This document shows, piece by piece, positions 21,258-28,218 of a stretch of 28,654 nucleotides of DNA (positions within the stretch are counted from its first letter, which is position 1; every line of letters begins with the position of its first letter). The notes beneath the pieces are model-generated. The model saw only the letters and a list, made by a program, of their open reading frames with translations. It made no database searches and was not told where the DNA came from. The position numbers were made by a program, and so were the translations under genes. Source of the stretch: W589 sp964611805. Lineage in GTDB: Bacteria > Chloroflexota > Dehalococcoidia > Dehalococcoidales > Fen-1064. The DNA is taken from contig CAZTBG010000027.1 of the NCBI GenBank assembly GCA_964611805.1, forward strand, positions 1 through 28,654, written 5' to 3'.

Positions 21258-22672
21258 CCCCCCTCCACCGCCGCTCGCAGTTTTTCTACGATTAATTTTA
21301 TTCTTTCCTGCTTGACCGGGCTGGCTCCCTCACCCTTACTGCCGATAAGGCAGCCGGTCGATTCAAACAAGGTATCGATGATTTTCAGGTTGTGCCGGGC
21401 AATCGTCCGTCCTGTCTCCGTATTCTCTATTAGAAGGTCGGCATCCTCGGGCAGGAAGGCCTCGGTGGCTCCCCAGGTGGGCACGACCTTGTACATCCCG
21501 AGGTGGTTGTCGCGGGCATACTTATCAGCGATATTGACGTACTCTGAGGCCACCCGGAAGGGTGTAGTCTGCGTAGCAACCAGTTGCCTCAGGCCGTAGA
21601 TATCATCGGCGGGTACCTCCCGACTGACGACCGCCACCATCTTCACTCTGCCGGACTTCAGGTCGAGGAGTTCAGTGACCGGGCTCGAAGGGAACATGGT
21701 GAGGTGGTCGCTAAGCCAGTCGCGACCCGTAATTGCCAGGTCGAAGTTTCCGTTGGCCACCTGTAGCGGCATATCCTGAGGTCTGATTACCTTAATGACC
21801 GTGCCTTTCAGGTCTGTAACTGGCCGGCGGTTGCCGTTTTCTGATGGGTAGTCCTCCACCCGGATACTTGCCTTACCGAGTAGCTTCACCGTGTGTGCCT
21901 GCTGGTGTCCGTCAGGCAGGGCAATACGGACAGTATCTTTGTCGGTCTGCCACGGTTGGTAGCCTTTTTCGGTGCGTGTCGTGGTGGCTATCGTTTTCTG
22001 ACTTCCTGCGGTGACCGGTAATTGTCTGTCAATCGACTCCACTATCTGGCTGAGGTCCTTCTGCTCCCAGCTGTTTTTATTGGCGATAAGGAAGGCGCTG
22101 TGGTTAAGCAGGACTCTTAGTGGTACCAGACCACAGGCAAGCATCTCCTGCTCTGTCGGGTATGAGACTAGTGCCAGGGCGGCGCTCTCCGGCGGATAGG
22201 CTTCGGCGGCTCCCCAGAGGGGAAAAACGCTGAAACGCCGCAGCCTCAGACGCAGGGCAAGGTATTCCGCCAGGTTCGGGTACTCGCTGGCAATGCGGAT
22301 TAACCCTGTCTCCTCCCTCAACTCCTCAATGGTGGGTGCTGACTGGTAGTTGCTGGCGGCGAGACAGACAACGCCTTCACCGTATCCCAGGTTTCTTAGC
22401 TTCAACAGGGCCGAACTTGGGAACTTGATGGAAAGCTCCTCAACCCAGTCCAGCCCGCAAATGCCTAGGTCGTAGTTGCCAATAGCTACCTGGACCGGGA
22501 TGTCACGCTCGTTGAATGCTTTGGCCTGGAGGTCAGGGAAGCGGCGGGACCTGAGACGATAGTTGCGCATGCTCTGATTGTAGCCTTCCAGGCCCCACTC
22601 CGCCCTCCGGAGCAGGGCAGAGGTTGCTTCAAGGAGTCGTCCTTTGGGCAGGGCTATCTTAACTGCCACCAT
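21254..22672 (-). CDS. hisG: Tandem-fused double HisG (ATP phosphoribosyltransferase)
   Basis: This 472-residue protein contains two successive short-form HisG domains, residues about 4-215 and 247-468, joined by a Thr/Ser/Gln-rich linker. Both carry the core segments (copy 1 VQVAIGNYDLGICGLDW and IRIASEYPNLAEY; copy 2 LQVANGNFDLAITGRDW and FRVASEYVNIADKY). Copy 1 retains the N-terminal ALPKGR motif (7-12), which is ALPDGH (251-256) in copy 2. Copy 2 retains the PRPP-loop-like ENTETGRTI (416-424), which in copy 1 is degenerate SYPTEQEML (170-178). HisG starts histidine synthesis and its short form needs HisZ, encoded just upstream. The start at 22672 fits the domain and overlaps the hisZ end by 14 bases; a longer in-frame N-terminus up to 22843 is not HisG-like. 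Confidence 0.9.
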   Translation of the reverse strand: MVAVKIALPKGRLLEATSALLRRAEWGLEGYNQSMRNYRLRSRRFPDLQAKAFNERDIPVQVAIGNYDLGICGLDWVEELSIKFPSSALLKLRNLGYGEGVVCLAASNYQSAPTIEELREETGLIRIASEYPNLAEYLALRLRLRRFSVFPLWGAAEAYPPESAALALVSYPTEQEMLACGLVPLRVLLNHSAFLIANKNSWEQKDLSQIVESIDRQLPVTAGSQKTIATTTRTEKGYQPWQTDKDTVRIALPDGHQQAHTVKLLGKASIRVEDYPSENGNRRPVTDLKGTVIKVIRPQDMPLQVANGNFDLAITGRDWLSDHLTMFPSSPVTELLDLKSGRVKMVAVVSREVPADDIYGLRQLVATQTTPFRVASEYVNIADKYARDNHLGMYKVVPTWGATEAFLPEDADLLIENTETGRTIARHNLKIIDTLFESTGCLIGSKGEGASPVKQERIKLIVEKLRAAVEGG

Positions 22673-23912
22673 TTCCTCCCAGCAATGCCAGTACCTCTCT
22701 GGCGGTCCGTGCCTGAGACTCCTTTTTGGTAGTGGTGTCAGTGACAACGAACTGTGGTGCCTCATTCTGGACATCAAGTATCCACCGCATGTCGGCGGGT
22801 GGTTGAGCTCCCAGGTCCATCTCGGCTGTATACCCGGCGTCACGCAGGCGAGCGGCGATATGGAAGCCTTCTCGCACTGTTTCTGGTGTACTGTCCCCGG
22901 CTCTGATGAGTACTCTTTCTGGAAGCTGCCCGTTGAGGGTTTCCGGCTTTATCATAGCCATCAGTGGGTCGAGGTAGAGGGCAAAACCGGATGCCGGGAC
23001 TTCCCGTCCGCCCATCAGGGGAATCAGGGCATCGTATCGGCCGCCTCCGGCCACCCTTTCTCTTCCGGCAAAGAGCTGGAAGATTATGCCGGTGTAGTAT
23101 TCAAAGCCCCTCCCCGAAGCAATGTCAATCTGGTAGCTGTAGTCCAGGGCTTCCATGAGGTCGACAATGTCGATGAAGTTGTCAAGGGCAGGCTCGAATT
23201 CGGGCAGGTCACGGTGGAATAATGCTTTCAGGTTACGGAGGAAACCGGCGGACTGCCCTTTGGGGTCGAGCAGGGGTGCCAGGGTCTCACCGGCTTCCGG
23301 TGTTTTCGCCTTCAGTCTGTTGAATACGGCTTCATCTCCATCCAGAATCTGGTCGAATACGCTGGTCTGTTCCTGTGGGGTTAGCCCGAACTCAGCCAGT
23401 AGCGCTCTTATCAGTCCGGCGTGAGACAGCCGTAGCTCTACCTTCCTAATGCCTAATTTCTTCAGGGTGTCGAGGGCGAGGGTTATCAGTTCCACGTCGG
23501 CTATGGTTGAGCCGGCTCCGATAAGCTCGGCGCCGCACTGCCACCTCTCCCTGGTCTCTTTACCGGTCTCCTCGAAGATGAAGATATTGGTTACGTAGAA
23601 GAGCTTGGTCAGTCCTCCGTCCTTCCCCGTATCAATATAAGACCTGGCCACAGGGATGGTTGCATCCGGCCTGAGCACCACCCTCTCCCCGCTCCAGCCG
23701 TCCCAGTCGAGGAAGGAGTATACCTTGCCCAGAGTGCCGGGTGTCAGTGTACCGGTGGAGGTGAACAGGTGCAGGTACTCAAGGGTGGGCGTCCTGATTT
23801 CCTGGTAGCCCCCCTTGAGGCAGCAGTCTCTGAAGACCCCCTCGATGAGACGGAACCTGGTCATCTCATTGGGTGAAAGGTCTCTGGTCCCCTTGCATCT
23901 CTGGACTCGCAT
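22659..23912 (-). CDS. hisZ: ATP phosphoribosyltransferase regulatory subunit HisZ (HisRS paralog)
   Basis: This 417-residue class II synthetase-fold protein has KGTRDLSP near its start, TPTLEYL, then LRPDAT at 80-85 (Asp where HisRS usually has Glu), ERWQCGAELIGAGS instead of the HisRS motif 2 with its FxQ context, RGFEYYTGIIFQ, and AGGGRYDALIPLMG. These variants and the position directly before hisG favour HisZ, the regulatory partner of short HisG, over histidyl-tRNA synthetase. An anticodon-binding-like C-terminal domain of about 90 residues is present, which many HisZ proteins lack, so a tRNA synthetase role is not fully excluded. The start is ATG with AAGGA upstream. It is the first gene of the histidine cluster. 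Confidence 0.8.
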   Translation of the reverse strand: MRVQRCKGTRDLSPNEMTRFRLIEGVFRDCCLKGGYQEIRTPTLEYLHLFTSTGTLTPGTLGKVYSFLDWDGWSGERVVLRPDATIPVARSYIDTGKDGGLTKLFYVTNIFIFEETGKETRERWQCGAELIGAGSTIADVELITLALDTLKKLGIRKVELRLSHAGLIRALLAEFGLTPQEQTSVFDQILDGDEAVFNRLKAKTPEAGETLAPLLDPKGQSAGFLRNLKALFHRDLPEFEPALDNFIDIVDLMEALDYSYQIDIASGRGFEYYTGIIFQLFAGRERVAGGGRYDALIPLMGGREVPASGFALYLDPLMAMIKPETLNGQLPERVLIRAGDSTPETVREGFHIAARLRDAGYTAEMDLGAQPPADMRWILDVQNEAPQFVVTDTTTKKESQARTAREVLALLGGNGGS

Positions 23913-23955
23913 GTCGTTTCCTTCGTGGCGCAGGTTTATGGTTAGTAATCATTCA

Positions 23956-23984
23956 ATTCTACACTACTTTAGCTCACCACTCAA
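23956..23984 (-). promoter_or_regulatory. Promoter of the histidine operon (hisZ)
   Basis: On the minus strand TTGAGT (complement 23979-23984) and TAGAAT (complement 23956-23961) are separated by 17 bases. The expected start near 23949 leaves about 37 bases of leader before the hisZ ATG at 23912. No leader peptide or T-box-like stem is visible, so control may lie at the enzyme level or at the later hisB promoter. Confidence 0.5.
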
Positions 23985-23993
23985 CGCCTCGTG

Positions 23994-24022
23994 TTGAAAC
24001 GCCAGTATGGCCGTGTTATCAT
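23994..24022 (+). promoter_or_regulatory. Promoter of the nfeD-stomatin operon
   Basis: TTGAAA (23994-23999) and TATCAT (24017-24022) are separated by exactly 17 bases, each a five-of-six consensus match. The start of transcription would be near 24029, about 20 bases before the ATG. It is back to back with the minus-strand histidine promoter. Confidence 0.6.
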
Positions 24023-24048
24023 CAGGGTAGGTTTGGTAGGTTGGGGTG

Positions 24049-25368
24049 ATGTTTAGGGCGTTACGCATACTTTTGCTGCTCGGATTACTCATCACAGCGT
24101 TTACGGCTCTTGGTGTTCGGGCGGCCTCGCCGACAATTGTTGTCCTCACCGTCGATGGGGTGATTAATCCTGTCCTGGCCGACTACATCGCGCGCGGTAT
24201 TGAAGAGGCGGAAGACATGAATGCCACCGCCTGTGTCATCCAGATGGACACGCCCGGTGGCCTCGATACCGCCATGCGGGACATCGTGCAGGCAATCGTT
24301 GAGTCTCGTGTTCCGGTGGTGGTCTATGTCTCACCGGCCGGGGCCCGGGCAGCTTCAGCAGGGGTGTTCATCACGATGGCGGCTCATATTGCTGCCATGG
24401 CACCTAATACTAACATCGGGGCGGCCAGCCCGGTTTCCATCAGTTCCGAGGGAGAGGTCGAGATGTCAGAGACGATGCAGGAGAAGGTAGTTAACGATGC
24501 TGCCGCCTACATCAGGAGCATCGCTGAAGCTCACGGGCGTAACATGGAGTGGGCGGAGCAGGCGGTCAGGGAGGCCGTCTCCGCTACCGAACGGGAAGCA
24601 CTGGAGCTTAACGTTATTGACATCGTTTCCCCGGACCTTAATGCCCTCCTCTCTGACCTTAACGGCTGGCAAGTGACTCTGCTTGGCGGGGCGGTGGTCA
24701 CCCTCGAGACTGAAGATGTTAGCATCCAGCGTATCGACATGAGCTGGATGGAGGACTTTCTTTTCGCTATTACCGACCCCAACATTGCCTATGTGCTGCT
24801 GAGCCTGGCGACCCTGGGGCTGTTTGTTGAAATATCCAATCCCGGCCTCGTTTTCCCTGGAGTAGCCGGTGGTATCTGCCTGGTACTGGCATTCTACTCG
24901 CTGGGTAATCTGCCGGTGAACATTGCCGGAATTATACTGGTGGTAGGGGCGTTTGGTCTGTTCATCGCCGAGGTATTCACCGCGACCTTTGGCCTGTTTA
25001 CTGCCGGAGGTATCACCGCGCTCGTGCTCGGCTCGCTGATTCTGTTCAAGGGTGGTCCTCTGTTCCAGGTAAATCCGTGGCTTGTCGGTACCATTGCTTT
25101 TATTATTGCGGCGGTAATCGCCTTTGTAATTACCCGGGTAGTCGCTTCACACCGTCGTCAGCCTACTACCGGCTGGGAAGAGCTGATTGGTAAGACTGCC
25201 GTGGTGAAGGCGGCCCTGGCACCGGAAGGCATGATCCTGTATAAAGGAGAGCGCTGGACGGCAGTGTCCGAGGAAGGTCGCATCGAACTTAATGAGAAGG
25301 TGGTTATCGACCGGGTTGACAGTTTGAAGCTATATGTTCGCCGGCAGGAAAAGGAGGCAGGTAATTGA
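24049..25368 (+). CDS. NfeD-family membrane-bound ClpP-class serine protease
   Basis: This 439-residue full-length NfeD begins with a signal or anchor segment (residues 5-24). The protease domain carries MDTPGG (66-71), the putative nucleophile Ser103 in ARAASAGVF, and Lys146 in the following helix, the Ser-Lys dyad of the archaeal 1510-N type. After the protease are four to five transmembrane segments (about 240-365) and a C-terminal OB-fold NfeD domain (377-432) with LIGKTAVVKAAL and WTAVSEEGRI. In characterised members the protease cleaves the hydrophobic tail of a partner stomatin, and a stomatin gene lies downstream. An in-frame GTG precedes the ATG. Likely membrane quality control; the substrate here is inferred. 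Confidence 0.92.
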   Translation: MFRALRILLLLGLLITAFTALGVRAASPTIVVLTVDGVINPVLADYIARGIEEAEDMNATACVIQMDTPGGLDTAMRDIVQAIVESRVPVVVYVSPAGARAASAGVFITMAAHIAAMAPNTNIGAASPVSISSEGEVEMSETMQEKVVNDAAAYIRSIAEAHGRNMEWAEQAVREAVSATEREALELNVIDIVSPDLNALLSDLNGWQVTLLGGAVVTLETEDVSIQRIDMSWMEDFLFAITDPNIAYVLLSLATLGLFVEISNPGLVFPGVAGGICLVLAFYSLGNLPVNIAGIILVVGAFGLFIAEVFTATFGLFTAGGITALVLGSLILFKGGPLFQVNPWLVGTIAFIIAAVIAFVITRVVASHRRQPTTGWEELIGKTAVVKAALAPEGMILYKGERWTAVSEEGRIELNEKVVIDRVDSLKLYVRRQEKEAGN

Positions 25369-25661
25369 GCCCGCTGGTCATTGTCGGCATAATCTCTCTT
25401 ATACTGCTGGTGCTCGTCGTGGGGTATTACATTGGAGATATTATTAACAGGTTTGGTACATTTTTTCGTCGGTCGGTTACCGGCAGCGAAGGTCTGGTCG
25501 GTAAGACCGCTGTTGTTAAGACACCACTATCTCCTCGGGGTACGGTCTTTCTGGAAGGTGAGAACTGGACGGCTGTGTCGGAGGAAGGCCAGGTCGAGCC
25601 CGGGGAGGAGGTGGTCGTCATCAAGGTCGATAATCTGGTACTATCTGTAGTCAAGAAATAG
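25365..25661 (+). CDS. Short NfeD protein (one TM helix plus OB-fold)
   Basis: This 98-residue protein has one transmembrane helix (residues 4-27) and an OB-fold domain at about 44-98. The OB-fold closely matches the C-terminus of the preceding full-length NfeD (shared LVGKTAVVK, WTAVSEEG and a VD-L-L strand), so it is a duplicate of that domain. The TTG start overlaps the preceding TGA (TTGA) and has AAGGAGG five to ten bases upstream, which settles this unusual start. It probably joins the protease-stomatin complex at the membrane (inference). Confidence 0.85.
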   Translation: MSPLVIVGIISLILLVLVVGYYIGDIINRFGTFFRRSVTGSEGLVGKTAVVKTPLSPRGTVFLEGENWTAVSEEGQVEPGEEVVVIKVDNLVLSVVKK

Positions 25662-25677
25662 TTAAGGAGGTAATTAT

Positions 25678-26445
25678 ATGGAAGCTTGGATTATATGGGC
25701 TGTTATAGGTGTGCTCTTGCTGATTCTTATTCCAGCCACGGTCAAGATTCTCCCCGAGTACGAGCGGGGCGTCATTCTGCGTCTGGGGCGCCTGCTCGGG
25801 ACTAAGGGCCCCGGTTTCTTCCTAATCATCCCCTTCGTTGACAACATGCGTAAGGCTGACCTCCGTGTCATCACCATGGACGTGCCGCCGCAGGAGGTCA
25901 TCACCAAGGACAACGTTACTGTCCGCGTCAACGCCGTGGTCTTCTTCCGTGTGGTTGACGCCGAGTCCGCCCTCCTCAAGGTTATGGACTACGTCCGGGC
26001 TACTTCTCAGATTGCGCAGACGACACTGAGGAACGTCCTCGGTCAGGCCGAGCTTGACGAGCTGCTAACGCAGAGGGAGAAGCTAAACCAGAGCCTGCAG
26101 CAGATAATCGACGAGCATACCGACCCCTGGGGCATCAAGGTCAGCGCCATGGAGATTAAGGACGTCGAGCTTGCCGAGCAGATGAAGCGGATGATGGCTG
26201 CCCAGGCCGAGGCGGAACGTGAACGCCGTGCCAAGATTATCCACGCTGACGGTGAGTTTCAGGCATCCGAGCGGCTGGCCGAGGCCGGTGCCGTGATTGC
26301 CCGCGAACCGGTTACATTGCAGCTCCGCTATCTGCAGACGCTCACTGAAATCGCTGTCGAGAAAAATAGCACCGTGATATTCCCTCTGCCGATGGACCTC
26401 ATCAAGGTGTTCATGGATAGGGGCGAGAGTAAAAAGTCAGACTAG
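25678..26445 (+). CDS. Stomatin/SPFH-family slipin
   Basis: This 255-residue SPFH protein has an N-terminal membrane segment (residues 4-24), then YERGVILRLGRLLGTKGPGFFLIIPFVD, the family signature LRVITMDVPPQEVITKDNVTVRVNAVVFFRV, and RNVLGQAELDELLTQRE. A long helix rich in Ala and Glu (about 165-200), typical of oligomerising stomatins, follows, then a short hydrophobic C-terminal segment that is the cleavage site in other NfeD partners. AAGGAGGT precedes the ATG. It forms an operon with the two NfeD genes. It likely scaffolds a membrane microdomain. Confidence 0.92.
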   Translation: MEAWIIWAVIGVLLLILIPATVKILPEYERGVILRLGRLLGTKGPGFFLIIPFVDNMRKADLRVITMDVPPQEVITKDNVTVRVNAVVFFRVVDAESALLKVMDYVRATSQIAQTTLRNVLGQAELDELLTQREKLNQSLQQIIDEHTDPWGIKVSAMEIKDVELAEQMKRMMAAQAEAERERRAKIIHADGEFQASERLAEAGAVIAREPVTLQLRYLQTLTEIAVEKNSTVIFPLPMDLIKVFMDRGESKKSD

Positions 26446-26474
26446 CGAGTCTCGACGTAGCTGTTACTAAACAT

Positions 26475-26505
26475 GGAGTAGCCTGCTAGACCGGTGGGCT
26501 ACTCC
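26475..26505. terminator. Terminator hairpin between stomatin and birA
   Basis: GGAGTAGCC (26475-26483) pairs perfectly with GGCTACTCC (26497-26505) around a 13-base loop, between two convergent genes. The following plus-strand sequence is only moderately T-rich. It could serve both strands. Confidence 0.6.
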
Positions 26506-26512
26506 GTACTTC

Positions 26513-27298
26513 TTATTCGCTCAGAGTAACGTCCCCGGCGAGGACTCTGGTCAGGCTGCCGTCCTCGAGACGCAGCCAGAGGCTGCCGTCCCGGTCTACT
26601 GATTCTGCAATTCCCGTGAGCGCGGTCTCGCCGGTTGCCGATATAGCTCGCACCTCTTTACCGAGCGTAACCAGCTTCCGCTGCCATTGCTCATAAACAG
26701 CGTCTCCGGCAGTCGAGGCTAAATAGAAGAACTCTATCTCGCTCAAGAGGCATCGTACTAGGCTGAGGCGGGACACTTCTTTACCCAGCTCGTGAGATAG
26801 GCTGGTGGCTGTAGCGTTGATTTCTGGGAAGTCGACCACGTTTAGATTGACGTTCATACCGATGCCCACGATGGCGTAGTTCACTCTGTCCATCCGTACG
26901 TCGCTCTCTATCAAAATCCCGCATACCTTTTTCCCGCTAATGAGGACATCGTTGGGCCACTTGATTTCAGTCCTGAGGCTGGTGACGACCTCAATGATAC
27001 GCGCCGCTGCTAAGGAGGCGACCATCATTAACGAGTGTAAGTGTTCCCTGTGAGGGTAAAGTACCACCGACAGGGCGATGTTGCCCCGTGGTGTCAGCCA
27101 GACGCGATGCAGCCGTCCCCGGGCGGCGGTCTGTTCATCGGCGATGACGGCCGTTCCTTCCGGGGCACCTTTAAGGGCCTCCTGCCTGGCCACCTCCATC
27201 GTTGTTGCCAGACTGGGGAAGTAGAGTGTCCTCTGCCCTACGAAGCGGGTCTCCAGGCCGCTGGTGATGTTTTCTGCAGACAGGTCATTTTCTGTCAT
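26513..27298 (-). CDS. birA: Biotin-[acetyl-CoA-carboxylase] ligase, short form
   Basis: This 261-residue biotin protein ligase without an N-terminal HTH attaches biotin to carboxylase carrier domains. Motifs are QTAARGRLHRVW (first glycine of the usual GRGRxxR loop is Ala59), TEIKWPNDVLI with KWPND at 113-117, CGILIE where most have GGILIE, and IVGIGMNVN. The C-terminal SH3-like domain is present. The start at 27298 is preferred over an ATG 24 bases upstream (27322), because a strong promoter lies between them and ends nine bases before this ATG, predicting a leaderless transcript. There is no Shine-Dalgarno sequence at either start. It is divergent from the RRM-methyltransferase gene. Confidence 0.9.
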   Translation of the reverse strand: MTENDLSAENITSGLETRFVGQRTLYFPSLATTMEVARQEALKGAPEGTAVIADEQTAARGRLHRVWLTPRGNIALSVVLYPHREHLHSLMMVASLAAARIIEVVTSLRTEIKWPNDVLISGKKVCGILIESDVRMDRVNYAIVGIGMNVNLNVVDFPEINATATSLSHELGKEVSRLSLVRCLLSEIEFFYLASTAGDAVYEQWQRKLVTLGKEVRAISATGETALTGIAESVDRDGSLWLRLEDGSLTRVLAGDVTLSE

Positions 27299-27307
27299 CA
27301 GGTATTG

Positions 27308-27336
27308 ATAATAGGCTGGCATTGTTTTCGTGTCAA
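27308..27336 (-). promoter_or_regulatory. birA: birA promoter, probably leaderless transcript
   Basis: A perfect TTGACA (complement 27331-27336), 17-base spacer and TATTAT (complement 27308-27313) on the minus strand. The -10 ends nine bases before the ATG at 27298, so the message should begin one to three bases from the start codon and lack a leader. This is a near-ideal vegetative promoter, and it lies inside the longer reading frame. Confidence 0.65.
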
Positions 27337-27351
27337 ATGGTCGTTTATTAT

Positions 27352-27381
27352 TTGACGCTCGGAGGACAGGGCTGCTAACAT
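27352..27381 (+). promoter_or_regulatory. Candidate promoter of the RRM-methyltransferase gene
   Basis: TTGACG (27352-27357, five of six) and TAACAT (27376-27381, four of six) are 18 bases apart on the plus strand. A start near 27388 gives a leader of about 30 bases containing AAAGGAAG before the ATG at 27418. It is back to back with the birA promoter, 15 bases between -35 boxes. Confidence 0.45.
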
Positions 27382-27417
27382 AGCTAAAACGTCAATCGGC
27401 GGGCAGAAAGGAAGAAA

Positions 27418-28194
27418 ATGCAGCTATATGTCGGCGGACTGCCTCTCGATGCCGGAGAGGACGAGCTTGCTCAACTTTTTTCAGGATTCGATACCGTGGA
27501 ATCGGTCGAAATTGCCAGGGATTTCCAGTCCGGCAGGTCAAAAGGATTTGGCATAGTAAGAATGACTGATGATGCGGAAGCGGAGAAAGCCATTGCGCAG
27601 CTAAATAGCACCTTGCTGGGTGGCCAGAAGGTTATGGTTACCAGGGTGCCGGATACGTTGCCTGGTGAATTCGCGGTTAGACAATGGTTGACAGAAAACG
27701 CGCGGGAAATCCTGATTAAGGTGGGTATCAGGGAGAAACAGACGGTACTGGACTATGGCTGCGGCCCCGGTACCTTTACGCTCGCTGCTGCCGGAATTGT
27801 TGGTGAGGGCGGCAAGGTATACGCCCTTGATGTCCGCCCGCATGCCCTCGAGCGTATCAGGGAAAAGGCAAGTGGTGAGAAAATCGAGAATATCGAAACA
27901 ATACTCCTGGATACTTCCGGATTCGCCACCGGATTAGATGACGAGATTATAGATGTGGTATTGCTCTACGACGTATTCCACGATATAAGAGATAAGCAGG
28001 GACTGCTAAAGGAGCTGTATAGAGTGCTGAGACCGGACGGGATTCTCTCGGTATTCCCCATGCACGTTGGCACTGCTGTCACGCTGGATATAATGAATGA
28101 ATACGGCCTATTTAGTCTCAGCAATCGTTGCGGCCCAGAAGGTCATCAGGCAGCAAGTGAGGTGCTTAATTTTAAGAAGAGTCCGCGCGAATGA
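27418..28194 (+). CDS. RRM RNA-binding domain fused to a SAM methyltransferase
   Basis: A 258-residue two-domain protein. Residues 1-77 are an RNA recognition motif with RNP2 LYVGGL (3-8) and RNP1 KGFGIVRM (42-49), keeping the aromatic positions Tyr4 and Phe44 used to stack on RNA bases. Residues about 85-258 are a class I methyltransferase: motif I VLDYGCGPGTFTLAAA (110-125), acidic VYALDV at strand 2, LLYDVFHDI at strand 4, and VLRPDGILSV. Bacterial RRM proteins are usually single-domain cold-shock or glycine-rich proteins, so the fusion suggests an RNA methyltransferase or RNA-regulated enzyme (inference). The methyltransferase part alone resembles UbiE/ArsM-type small-molecule enzymes, so the substrate is open. 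GGAAG lies before the ATG. Confidence 0.88.
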   Translation: MQLYVGGLPLDAGEDELAQLFSGFDTVESVEIARDFQSGRSKGFGIVRMTDDAEAEKAIAQLNSTLLGGQKVMVTRVPDTLPGEFAVRQWLTENAREILIKVGIREKQTVLDYGCGPGTFTLAAAGIVGEGGKVYALDVRPHALERIREKASGEKIENIETILLDTSGFATGLDDEIIDVVLLYDVFHDIRDKQGLLKELYRVLRPDGILSVFPMHVGTAVTLDIMNEYGLFSLSNRCGPEGHQAASEVLNFKKSPRE

Positions 28195-28218
28195 TTGGCA
28201 GCGAAAGGAGAAAAGTAG

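Noticed and set aside
22673..22843. N-terminal extension of HisG up to an upstream in-frame start
   Set aside because: The extra 57 residues overlap the end of hisZ in another frame, are not HisG-like, and the ATG at 22672 is next to GGGAGG and the canonical ALPKGR start.
22659..23912. Histidyl-tRNA synthetase instead of HisZ
   Set aside because: LRPD in place of LRPE, an altered motif 2 and the position before short-form hisG favour HisZ; the retained C-terminal domain keeps some doubt, stated in the entry.
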